The translations under genes were made by a program, and so were the position numbers. A stretch of 64,000 nucleotides of DNA, from positions 4,588,001-4,652,000 of the forward strand of contig CM065651.1 of the NCBI GenBank assembly GCA_033220425.1, written 5' to 3'. The notes beneath the pieces are model-generated. The model saw nothing but the letters and a program-made list of their open reading frames with translations, was not told the origin of the DNA and ran no database searches. Of this stretch, positions 44,901 to 56,171 are shown piece after piece. Each line of letters opens with the position of its first letter. The stretch's first letter is position 1. Source of the stretch: Lepraria neglecta. Taxonomy: Eukaryota > Ascomycota > Lecanoromycetes > Lecanorales > Stereocaulaceae.

Positions 44901-47900
44901 AAACTAGCGCAGTCGATAATACTAATATAGTGGCAGTCCTTGACAGAAGAGATTATATTAGACTGTAAAGGTAAAGGGTAGATATCGGTCTAGGTAACCG
45001 TATTAAGGCCTCGAATATCAATAACAGCTCTCCCCTTCCTGGTGCTGTCCGGTAATATCTTCTAGATAACGAATACTGGGAAGCTAAACGGCGTCGACTT
45101 AGAAGTCTAGCTAAGGTGTCCCTGCTCTTAAAGCTTGTCGAAGGTCTTATCGACCACTTTCTTAGACTTATTACTTAATAGGTAGATATATATAGTCTTA
45201 GGTGCGCGTTCTTCCCAGTTAGACTTCAACGGAATCCATATCTATTGATTCTAGGGAATATCTATAAAGCTACCTTCCTGCTATAGCGTTGGAAATTCGT
45301 CGATAACGGCCTTGATAGCCGGATTATCCCCGTAGACGGTGATACTATTCGCTAGAACGCAATCGTAGAGTGTTAGCGTAATAGAGATTTCGGTAGAAAT
45401 CGACGCTGTTAGTGTTAGCGTAGTAGCTGGTACTACTAATATAGCGATAGCGGACGCTATAGCAACCTTGTTAAACACTCGCTTTATCTAGCTTGTCTAG
45501 TATTCCTTCTTCGGGCGGCGCGTAGCTAACTCAGCAATATTATACTGTCCTAAGGTAATATAATAGTAGTTATCAAAGTTCGCTTCTTAGACGGTCCTAA
45601 GGCGAAGATTTCTCGGGATCTTAACAGAATGATCTAAGTCATTTTTCGCTACTACAGTAGTAAGAGATAAGTCGACGAGGTATATATATAGAGATAGCTT
45701 ATATTCCTCCGGCTTAAAGAGGAAATCATAGTCTGGTAATAAGGTATAATATACAGGAATTTGGACTTGGGAGCGTAGTAGAATAATGACTATATTCTTT
45801 GCGTATACCGGATAGATTATAGGACGTCCTCGCGTCCTAACCTTAATTAGGATTTCGATACTATAGCTACTAATAGAGGCTATCGATTTAGATACGAGAA
45901 TATTAATCTTTTCTAGGACTATAATATCTATACCAATAAGTATCTTGGCCTTAAGATTATCGACGATATATACCTCCCTAGGAGCCGTAACAGCGGTAAA
46001 TTCCTTGCTATCTCGCTTACTAAGGAAGTAAGTAGGTATAATACTATACTTATCTATTTTATAGATATTAGAGCCTACTCCGCGAACTTTAATTAGGCTC
46101 GCTATTCTTCGAGTCTAAAAATCGGGTATAGTACGCGAGTACTCCCGATCAAGTAAGGTAATACCGTAGCCAGTATCTAGGTAGGGCTTGAAAATCTCTC
46201 TATCAGGGGATAGTTTGGTATCGGCTATAGCGTAGTAATAGTTACGGAAAGTATAGCCAGTACCGACTTCCTTAATAGAGCTCGTAGTAGACTAGATGAA
46301 TTCTTCGCAGGTAGAGGCGTCAGCGCTAGTAGATTTGGAGGCCTTAGTAGCTATACTTAGATAGACTTCGGACTCCTTAACAGTAGACTTCTCGATAGCG
46401 GAATTCCTAGGCGTATTAGACTTCACTTCAACCGAATTCGTTAAGGCGTTAACACTAGCACTTGCCGGGAAACCTAGACAAGACGTCGAGACGGCGCGCT
46501 AACCCTTCCTAGAACTACTAAGGTATTTATAGAGCGAGTTCTTAGACGGAAAAGTCTAGAGACAGCGTCGGCATTGATAAGCCTTGGAATTCTTCGGTAT
46601 AGCAGAATCTAGAAAGGCGAGGACTTCCGAAATAGCCTCCGGCGTCTTCGTCCTACTAAGGTTCGTAGTAATCAAGATCTTCGTCGCTGTAGTAGTCGCC
46701 GCTATAGCCGTATCTAGGGTCGAAGTTAGAGTCTTACTATTCCTAGGACGGCTGAGACTCGGTAGCGTTATTAGTAGATTTCTCTATAACTTCGTTCGCT
46801 TAGTAAGCCGTACCCTGGCAAGGAGGAAATCGATAGTCTCGATTTTAGAAGCCCCCGCTTAGTCTAGCAGGTCTTCTAAATCCGGCGCTATTACCAGCTC
46901 AGGGATTCTATTAGCTCGAAGACTAATTTATAAAACCTAACGACCCTTGATTTCCTACGGTAATCTATAGGGGTTATCGAGTAGATAGTAAAGTAGGATT
47001 TGGCTACTAGGCTGTTAGCGTAGTATTTAACTAATAAGGAGATCTATTAGTAAAGCTATTACCGTAAGGATTATTATACGATAGCTACAGAAATCCTTAG
47101 TAGAATTACCGCTGCTTGTACTAATAAGGAAATAGTAACCTAGAGAATCTACCTTACTGACAATTACTAGACTAATACTAACCAGGTCTTATCAACCGCC
47201 TATCGACTTACTAATTCTAAGAATATTGTTCTCGCTGATTTAGCCGAGTAAGCTCGAACTATAAATTAGCCTTAGAGTTAACCTGACCGAGGAATTACTT
47301 AAGTATTATTAATAGCGTCGGTTCAGGGATATAAAGGCAAAATTTAAGCTATATATTATTCCAAGTAACTATAAGCTGGTTATATTCAGTAAGGAGCTCG
47401 GCCGCCCTAGCGTATCGCCGAATACTCTATACGTAAGTACGAGGATACTTACTATTCCTAGTATCGGCTATAGTATAATACTCGGTCTGTAAAGCCTATA
47501 CTACTACTGTAGGTTGCTCCTTAAAACGCTTGATAAGTATCTTAACCTATAACTAAAGATTAGCTCTCCTAAGTAGACTCTTATTAAGCTCTAAAAGCTC
47601 GTCTATATACTAGGCGAGAGTACCTCCTCTTAAGTAAAGTAGTAATACCTTAATAACCTTTTAGTTACCCTTAGTAGCAGCGATATCCTTAAGCCTATCT
47701 ATAAATATATAGATATTACGGAAGATAGTTCGGTTACTCTCGGTGCCGAGTGGGCTATTACAGACGAAAAGATTGTTAAAGTACCCGATTTCTTCTGGCT
47801 TCAAAGGATAGTTACCGTCGCTGCCGGTATTCGCTCCGTTAGTACCTAGATCTCCTAGAGGGCCAGGTAGACCACGCTCGCTAGGCTGAGGTAGATTATT

Positions 47901-48598
47901 ACGGATATACTAAGTAATAGCAGTAGTAATAATAGCTTGTATTTCAGGCGTAATATTAGCACCTATATTAGTATTAGAAGGACCTATAGGCCGGTTATAG
48001 ATAGTCTCTTCAGCGGAAGTTTCTCTTATAGTAGCAGTACTACTATCCGTAAAATTCGAGGCTGTTAATACCGGCGTCCTAGGAGGCGTACTCCCTATAG
48101 ATAGAGGTTCCTAGAGAAGTCATCTAGAACGCTCGGTGTCTTTCTCGAATTTAGTTAGAGCGGCTCTAAAAATAGAACGATCTAGAGCCTAGTCGGATAG
48201 CCAAGATAGTGCTTCAATAGACCGTGATCGAGTTCGGTAGTCTTAGGCACTTAGAATACAGCCTTACTAGGTAGGTCTAAAATTATTCTTAACAAGATAA
48301 GAAATAATATAGCGAGTAAGATTACTGACGGCCTTAGCGTAGAAGTATTCTAACTTAATAAATTCGTTAAGCTAGAAAGCGATAACGATAGTATTATAGC
48401 TAACCGGGTTATAGCTCGAGGAAGCCACGGTAAAGACTTCTTATAATAGCGGGTATCGAGGATATAGAAGACCTTTTAAGGAGGAACACGTAGTATAGAT
48501 TCTTTTCCCGGCAAGTACCTGTAATACTCGACGAGCTTGAGGTATTAGTATAGGGTCTGCTTAATAAGGCTTTAGAGGAGCTACTAGCGTAGCGGAAG

Positions 48599-48634
48599 GA
48601 TAGGGAGGATAGGGAGGATAGGGAGGATAGGGAG
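48599..48634. repeat. Four 9-bp units, gatagggag
   Basis: Perfect fourfold tandem repeat in the gag-proximal part of Gypsy-B. It reads as a Ser-Leu-rich run on the element's coding strand. Confidence 0.85.
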
Positions 48635-48745
48635 GACTGGTGGCTGCTAGGCAGCTGGTACTCCGGCGTTCCTAGGAACGGCGGCGAGCTGGTTAGATCT
48701 TTAGATATCTATCAAGTAATTGGAATGGTACTCGGCAAGATATAA

Positions 48746-48760
48746 GACCCGTTACTACCA
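48746..48760 (-). other. Probable tRNA primer-binding site of Gypsy-B
   Basis: On the minus strand TGGTAGTAACGGGTC lies two bases inside the LTR. It begins with TGG, the complement of a tRNA CCA end. The tRNA species is not identified. Confidence 0.5.
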
Positions 48761-48762
48761 TT

Positions 48763-48891
48763 TGTTATAGATAAGGAGCTTTCTATACAATTGAATAATT
48801 GATTGATTGGTTGTTCTAAGTAAGAGAAGCTTGCTTAGCTAAAAGCTACTTGCCAAGCGCCAAGCGCTTACTAAGCGCTGAATTCTTAACA
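48763..48891 (-). repeat. LTR of Gypsy-B (right copy)
   Basis: 129 bp, begins TGTTATAG and ends TTCTTAACA, immediately followed by the ACTTT target duplication. Confidence 0.93.
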
Positions 48892-50433
48892 ACTTTATAG
48901 TAAAACTGCTACTATCGAAGGACCTAACTATATAGGATACCTTCGACTTAATTATAGTTATTATAGATAAACTCACGAAGTATACGATAATAATACCTTT
49001 CAAAGAAACTTATAAGGTAGATTAGTTAGCCTTTATACTACTCGACAAGCTTATAAGGGATTATAGTATATCTAGATCGATAATATCCAATAGAGATAAG
49101 CTATTTACTTCCAACTACTGGAAAACACTAATATCAGCGATTAGAACTAAGCTCTAGATATTAATAGCTTATTACCTATAAACTAATAGATAAATAGAAC
49201 GTGCAAATTAGATAATAGAAGCCTATTTAAGATACTATATGAACTAGAAACAAGATAACTAGGTTTTACTACTTCTAATAGTATAACTAGTATATAACGA
49301 CAAGAGGTTAGATATAACGGGCCTAATACTATTCTTCGCCAATTATAGAAAGAATACGAATATATTTCTATAACCTAGAGAGGGACCTAATACAGAAAAA
49401 ACCTTAGTTAAGGTAGATAAGCTAAAGAATTTATATAGCGAAATATAAAGGTCTATTAAGAGCTCGAATACTAAGTTAAAGGAATAAGTTAATAAGAAGA
49501 GAAAGAATATTCCTCAGCTAAAAGAGGGGGATAAAGTATACCTTCTAATAAAAAATATAAGGATAACGAGACTAAGTAAGAAACTAGATTATATTAAGGT
49601 TAGACTATTCTTGATTAAATAGATAAAAGGACTAGTTAACTATAAACTCTAACTTCCGCCTAACGCAAAGGTATATCCGATATTCTATATCTTACTCCTA
49701 GAGCTAGTAGACTCTAGTATACCTCTCTAAGAAACGTTTTACTATAATATTAAGGAAGAAATAGAGTATAAGGTCGAGAGGATCCTAGATAGAAGAAATT
49801 AGTTCTATCTAGTTAAATAGAAAGGGTATAATAAAATAGAAAATACCTAGGAACCTCTTAGGAACCTTGCAGGGAACTATAGGGAACGTCTCTAAAAGTT
49901 CTACTAGAGACAAGAGAAGACCAGTCGAAGCTCTCGGGGCCTTCCAGGCCGGGGGGGAGGTTGAACTACTCGGAACCGACGTTGAATATTAGATTATCAG
50001 GGGTACTAGAAGGGAGTTCCGTATCCTTCTCTAACTCCTCGATATTCTATAGCTCGCGCTCGATTAACTTCTTCTCTTTATTTTAAATAAGATTAAATTA
50101 TAATTAAAGGCGTATAAGTTTCGCCTACGTTTCCTTTATTTCCGACTAGGTATTATTACGTACTTTCTTAATACGACGTATTTCATTAATAGATATAACT
50201 AGATTATACTTCTTGCCTATAGTAATACAGTTAGAATAATAATCCGAACGCGCGCTAACTATATACTATTTATAGCCCTTCGTATACAAGGTACAAGGAT
50301 ATATTACGAACGTAGATAATTTACTAGAGAGTTCTTTGCGATAAATGGCGGGGTCCTTGGATCGGGTAATTCGACGGGGTGGTATAAAGGATAGATAGTT
50401 TCTCGGGACGAGAAATCTGGAGGAGGGGGCTAG

Positions 50434-50849
50434 TATTAGAACCGGTGGTTCTGACAGGACTGTCCTGAAGGACATAGTACTATAGATAGGACTAGCAACC
50501 GAAGCGATAAGCGCAACGAGCGCCGTGCGCTCATAACGCTCAAGAATAATGAGCGCGATAAGCGCCGCGCGCTCATAACGCTTATGGGATACTTGGCGGG
50601 ATTTCCTATTACTATATATATGAGTACTTGCTTACTACTTGGAGTATCGTGCTCAACTTCTATTTACATCTAGTATTTACTATATACGATAGATCTTTTA
50701 GGCTAGGCACTGAATATATATTATCTAATCATATACCAGACCCGCTTAGCATCCATTGAAGCCTACTTTATACTCTTGTTGGCTACACCTCCATCCCTAT
50801 TGAGAATCAATCCACACTACGACTACTATACGCAACGTGGTTTGTAACA
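50434..50849 (+). repeat. 3' LTR of Gypsy-A
   Basis: 416 bp, preceded by the polypurine tract ggaggaggggg. It begins tattagaaccgg and ends gtaaca, and is followed by the CGCCG duplication. Confidence 0.9.
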
Positions 50850-51790
50850 CGCCGCTAAGGCTATTAAGAAGAGGTTAACTCGCGAGGATTATCCTATAGA
50901 GGCTTATAATCCTCTCGCCGATCAGGTATAGGTATAGATAAACTTATCTACTAGTCAGGATATTAAGATTAATCGAGGCACCCTTCTTGGTATACTCTAC
51001 TAGAAGGATTAGAATTACCTCTAGAGCTTCTATCAGCGCTAAGAGTACTAATTCGTCAAGGCCTATATACGACTGCTACCAAATTTAGGCTATATATCTA
51101 CTTAGCGAGGTAAGAGTATATACCTATTAATCAAAAAGATCACGAATTAGTATATATCTATTACTACTACGATAGAAAGGATTACGGAGAAAGTCGATAA
51201 GATAGTATTAACCTATAAGCTCGAGCTAAATCGTTAGAAAAAGTACCTTCTAAGATCTATAGATATAAATAGAGAGGCGTTCTTAAAGATCTTACTATAT
51301 ATTACTTATAAGGCGGTAGATTTAGTACTCCGAGAGTGGAACGCCGTAAAAAGATAGTTCGAGGATATTGAGAATAAGAAAGTAGAAGCCCCTGAGGCGG
51401 AAGCTTGCGAGCAAGTATACGATCTGCCTAATCGGTACAGCTTACCCTGTAAATATTAGCTATTCTTCTGTATTCCTAAGGGGATTCCTATTCTACTATC
51501 TCTTATATATCCTTGATAGCTACTCTATCTACTAGAGGTTATTATTAGTTAGAAGATATCCTTTAATAGTACTATTAAGGTATTAGATTATTATACTATA
51601 ACTAGGAGTACTAGCGACGGCAATAATAGCGATATAGATCCGTCTAATATAATACCTCCTCTACTAGGTTATAGATATAAAAGAAAAGGTACTATTCTAC
51701 TTGAAAACGCCGCCCTATATTATAGTTGCTGGATTAGTAAGCGCTTGCGCTTGCCTTATGTATTTCTTCCGCTTAGTAGCTAGAAAGGCT
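50850..51790 (+). mobile_element. Second Mutator-like element, right part (MULE-2)
   Basis: This continues the plus-strand transposase relic after Gypsy-A. The C-terminal part includes a Cys-containing segment (LFFCIPKGIPILLSLIYP) near 51,460-51,520, like the zinc/SWIM end of fungal MULE transposases. The right inverted repeat was not found; sequence changes character near 51.8 kb where Gypsy-C begins. Confidence 0.5.
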
Positions 51791-51799
51791 TAATAACTC

Positions 51800-54700
51800 A
51801 TTCAACCCCAATAACTCGTTCATTATGATCTTTACGCGTTATATATTTCATCTATACTAAGACCCTACCAATTGGTAGCAACGGTAGTGTATTCATTCCC
51901 GCCGTACACCAGCTAGTACATTCGTACTATACCAGTCCACCTGCTATATAAGTCATTTGATTCGCTGTAACAGCACCATTTCCGCACCAGTGCCTTACCG
52001 CACCGTTACTACTTCGGACCAAACCGAGAACGCCTCATCTATTTCCGTCTAAACTATACTATAAGGCTATAAGAACTACGCTATCTACGAAGCTATACCA
52101 GTAACCTTCTACGTTAGTATACTTTACGTATAGTTCTATACCAGTAAATTCTGTTAGGGCGCTATTCTATTTCCGGATTTCGCCCCTAACGCTTGGCGCA
52201 GTACGAATTTCTTCTAAAGAATTAAGTTACTAGATTATATTACCGCCTCTGTATCTTATATTAAATAAAGCTTTTCCTTTAATACGAAAATACCTTCTTT
52301 AATTAATTATTAATAACGAGCTCCTTATAAGCTAGATAGGAGTTACTCTAGAAGCGGAGAAGCTAAAGTTATTAAACCTTACTATTTCCCTTACTTTCTA
52401 GTTAAACGCCTTTTTAGCAAATAACGTCGACGTATACAAAAAGAATATTAATATATTATACTACTAAGTTATTCTTTCGATCGTTAATATATATAATCCG
52501 CTAGTAGACGTTCTTAGAGGTAGTAAACCTTATATAAGACGTGGTCGTTCTAATAGCAGGGCTCTCTTAGTCGATCCCTTAGGAGTTAACTTGTTAGAAG
52601 TCGACGCGAAGGAAGTTCCTTTTATATTTCTACTTACTTAGAAGTATCCCTCGTCTCTCGCGGAGGCTTTAGCTATATTTACTAAGGGAGTTAGATTTTA
52701 TAGAGACTCTAAGTATTTCGAAGTCTATAAGGTCGACTAAATAGAAGATATAGACGAGCTTCTAAGCCCTTAGATTTAACGAGCAGCTCGAGGAAAGGTA
52801 TATTAGTATTTATTAACCTCGCGGTCCTTACTAGTTCCTTCTCTATCTATTTCTCTTTCAGCTAGTCTATTAGCCCTAAGGAGATTTCTTCTACTAGGCA
52901 AGACCTATACTATAGACGATATTATAAGGCGGGTTTTATTGCCGAACAGATTAACTATAATACCTACAGGGGGGAATAATAGTAGATAGAGTAGTTTATC
53001 AGGAGGACTAGGCTTTAGAAATTTTAACTAGAGGGGAGGTTAGCCTCCGTTTCCTTCCCAGTAATATAGAGCTCCTTAGAATCTAGGGAACTAATAATAA
53101 GGAAATAGCGAGATACTATAGGCCCCTCCTAGCGTCGATACTGTACTATATAATACTATAATTCAAGCTATACGAGCTACGGTGCCAGAAGCGGTAAACA
53201 ATACTCTGGCAAGTTACAATCTACATAAGTTCCGAGGTCTAGTTGGACCCCTAGGACTACTAGGCCCTACCGGAGAACCTGGAGAAGCCGGTCAATCGAA
53301 TTAATCTGGTAGTAGCGCTTTCTATACCCATGAACTTGGTTTCTTTTACCCGGATTATCTAGAGTCTTAGGGTACTAGTAATATTATACCGAATCCTAGA
53401 GAATTAATCTTCCGAGAAGTCTATACTTTCTATAGTTATACCTAAGACTTCGCTATTATAAAAGGCGAAGAGATAGTAAGAAAGAATCTAAATAATTACT
53501 TCCGCGGGGCGGTAGTAAACTAGTAGCTTAAGATTCTTTCCTAGGACGAGAAGGATACTATAATATAGCTACTAACCGGCCTCTAATACCAAATTACCAG
53601 GTTACAGGATCATTTCAAGATTACGATATCCACGGCTTTAGAAGAACTAAGCCGATAGTCCTATACTTCGAGGGATACAAGTAAACGAAACGACCTATCG
53701 GTATACGTCTAGAACGTATCCAAATATATAGTATAGGCCGGGATTACCGAAGAATATATACAGGCTATATAGGCGTGGAATCACCTTAATATAGAATTCT
53801 AGGCTATAATTCCTCCCCCGACTATAAACACGACCCTCCGAGAATTTATTAAGTAGCTAAAGGGTAGGAAGGAAATATAGTATCGAATATAGTTATAGAA
53901 GGAGTAATAGTATAAAGATACTTAGAAGGAAATTAGGGAACGTAAAAAGGATAGGGATAATTAATAGGAATATTCTAGTAAGGAGAAATTCTTACCGCCG
54001 GGATAGTAAGGTAGATACTCTTTATTACCGTATTATCTATAGTAATATTAGTAGTGGCCTTTTCAGCAGAATAGACCGATAATAGGAGGATTTCCTCTAT
54101 AATACGGATATTAGCAGCTAGGACAGCCTTTTTATTCCAATCTATTTCAAGCGCCTTATACTTAGCTAGCTTATATTACTAATATATAGATAATATAACT
54201 ACCTCAGCAGGCTTCTAGTTAAGCCGTAGGCTAGAACTAGCCTCTAAGAAACGCGCTTCCTCCTCTGAAGTAACCCCTTATAATTACCGCCAGAAACGTA
54301 TAGCTAAATTAAAACCCTTACTCCGCGAGTCGATAGAATTAGAACTATAGGAACCGTAGAGGATACCTGTACTACCCTCTAAGGCAATATGGCTATAGTA
54401 ATCGAAGCTACGGTAATTAGAATTACGGTCTACCAGCACTCCTAATACAGCCGGTCTACTTTAGTTAGGAAGTCTACTATAATAACTCCCAGGATAAAAA
54501 CTACGGGTATAGAGCAGACGGAGCTACCGAAGGATATCACGTAGGTACGGATTATAATCCTCAAGATCCCTACGGCTACTATATAGGTACTAATAAGAAC
54601 TTCTATAAAGCCTAAGAATTAGTCCCTCCCGAGGAAAAGAAGGAGTTAGAAGACGTCGATATAGGATTCGTAGTAGTCTTATACTATATCTCTACTAGTA

Positions 54701-55660
54701 AGATAGGGTACCGTTCCGTATATCGTTACTGTAAGGTAGATTTTCCTTTAAATAATCTACTTTATATATACGTCAAGGCGAAAATATACCGCCGCACCAA
54801 GGCTTCTGCGAAGAAGTCGGTTAATCCTATACCTACTAAAGAGATACTAGTACTATTAATTAAGCTAGTATTACTACTAATAAAGGTAATTAATAAAGGC
54901 GATATAATCGAATCCGTAGCACCCCGATCATCTCTTAATAGCCTGTCTTTTCGTTTATAGCACTACTTTACTAGATAAATTACCTTATCTCTAAATACTC
55001 CTCGTAAGCCGGGATATCTTAATATAGGATGCCTAATAACTATAATCGATCGTACTTTTCTAAAAAAACGAATTCCTACCTTTAAAATAAAAGTATATAA
55101 GTTACCTATTACGCTACGCGGGATCGGCTTAAATAGATATACTATAGCCGAATAGACTACTCTTGACTTCTATATAGACGGAGAATTAGAAGTAGGAGAC
55201 TCGGTTATAATCAAAATCACCTAAGATTTCTATATTATAGATAATTTAAAGGTAAATATACTTATTGGAATAGACGTCCTAGGACCTAAATAGGTTACTA
55301 TTAACCTACTATATAATAAAGTTATCTTCAGGAGCTATAATAACGTCTCGGTTCCTATTTAGACTACCGCTAGAGACAATGTCCGTATTCGTCGCGTTAT
55401 ACGCTCCGAATAACGTTAGGAAGTTCCACCGCGGTCTATAGCTTAGGTTACTATAATAGTTAGAGGTAGTATATAATTACCTGATAGAGATTTCCTCTTC
55501 GAGCCTTATACTACGGGTATATATACCTATTTCATCGACTCTAGAGTCGACTTTATAAACGTTCGAAATAAAAAGAATACGCCTCTTATTATTAGTCGTC
55601 GATAATATATAGGCTTAGTAGTAGAGTATAAAGCTAAAGAAACCTACCCTATTAACCTAG
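51800..55660 (+). mobile_element. Ty3/Gypsy fossil Gypsy-C, left part
   Basis: A probable 5' LTR ends near 52,192, inferred from the adjacent primer site. It has a TATA-like ctatataag near 51,940, and its start is not located (about 51.8 kb by default). Gag-like sequence lies at about 52.3-54.0 kb and a protease-like region at about 55.0-55.6 kb. The plus-strand body is interrupted at 55,660 by Gypsy-A' and continues at 62,416. It is broken many times and old. The reverse transcriptase resembles that of Gypsy-B more than that of Gypsy-A. Confidence 0.7.
52194..52204 (+). other. Candidate primer-binding site of Gypsy-C
   Basis: TGGCGCAGTAC starts with TGG and directly follows cgcccctaac, which forms an inverted pair with gttagggcg 30 bp upstream. 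Its assignment depends on the LTR end, which is not otherwise proved. Confidence 0.4.
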
Positions 55661-56171
55661 TGTTACGAACCACGTTGCGTGCGGTAGTCGTAGTGTGGAT
55701 TGATTCTCAATAGGAATGGAGATATAATAGAGTAAGAGGGTGAAGTAGGCTTCAGTAGTACTAAGCGGGTCTAGTATATAATCAGGTAATATATATTTAG
55801 TGCCTAGCCTAAGAGATCTATTATATATAGTAAACAATTGAATAGCAAGTTGAGCACGATGCTCCAAGTGGTAAGCAGTACTCCGCATATATAGACATAC
55901 GAAATCCATACCAAGTATTCTTGATCGCACTGATCGCACTAATCGTATCTGCGCTCATTACGACCACTGCGCTTATCGCTTAATATGCCAAGCCTTCCTA
56001 ATCGTACTGATCGTACTAATCGCATCTGCGCTCATTGCGACCACTACGCTTATCGCTTAATATACCAAGCCTTCAGGGTCTATTCGAGTCGGATACCGAC
56101 TCGTCGACTCGAACTATAACGGGCGCTACGCTCTATAAGCGCATCTCTAATTATATTTCCTGATTGTAATA
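55661..56171 (-). repeat. LTR of Gypsy-A' (left copy)
   Basis: 511 bp, begins TGTTACGAAC. It contains a twofold 77-bp tandem repeat and an 8-bp-stem palindrome (56,085-56,103). It pairs with 61,905-62,415; visible differences are largely CpA/TpA or TpG/TpA. Confidence 0.92.
55921..56074. repeat. Two 77-bp tandem units in LTR
   Basis: Units 55,921-55,997 and 55,998-56,074 each end ccaagccttc. Each opens with overlapping tgatcgcact-type 10-mers. The same pair occurs at 62,165-62,318 in the other LTR. Confidence 0.9.

Larger units (their letters stand above)
41851..48891 (-). mobile_element. Chromodomain Ty3/Gypsy fossil Gypsy-B, nested in Gypsy-A
   Basis: 7.04 kb LTR retrotransposon in minus orientation with target duplication ACTTT (41,846-41,850 and 48,892-48,896), inserted into the integrase region of Gypsy-A. 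Minus-strand parts: gag in the 48.7-46.5 kb region; protease about 45.9-45.5; reverse transcriptase about 45.05-44.6; RNase H about 44.45-43.85; integrase about 43.7-42.7; chromodomain about 42.48-42.29. The coding region is broken many times. The LTRs are short and differ at about 8 of 129 sites, all transitions, so it is the youngest layer of this nest, but RIP prevents clock dating. Confidence 0.9.
37262..50849 (+). mobile_element. Ty3/Gypsy chromovirus fossil Gypsy-A, split by Gypsy-B
   Basis: LTR retrotransposon, plus orientation, with 5-bp target duplication CGCCG on both sides (37,257-37,261 and 50,850-50,854). Its own length without the inner insertion is about 6.5 kb. Parts in order: 5' LTR; gag about 37.65-38.7 kb with a zinc-knuckle relic near 38.5 kb; protease about 39.5-39.8; reverse transcriptase about 40.2-40.7; RNase H about 41.0-41.4; integrase from about 41.56 to 41.85 and again 48.9-49.5; a chromodomain about 49.74-49.87; polypurine tract 50,418-50,429; 3' LTR. 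It is broken by very many changes with a RIP signature and is an old fossil. The sequence after the 5' LTR (tttgagtacccttaag) is the presumed primer site, shared with Gypsy-A'. Confidence 0.9.

Noticed and set aside
45281-45478. 65-codon frame with a hydrophobic start as a small secreted protein
   Set aside because: It lies inside Gypsy-B, antisense or out of frame to mutated element sequence; no promoter or intron context.
46584-46862. 92-codon frame as a host gene
   Set aside because: It is within the Gypsy-B body; composition and position fit chance survival of an open frame.
55652-55939. 95-codon minus-strand frame
   Set aside because: It starts in flanking element sequence and runs through an LTR; no protein features.
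55921-56074. Short spaced repeats as a CRISPR array
   Set aside because: Two 77-bp tandem units inside an LTR, duplicated in the partner LTR, in a fungal genome.
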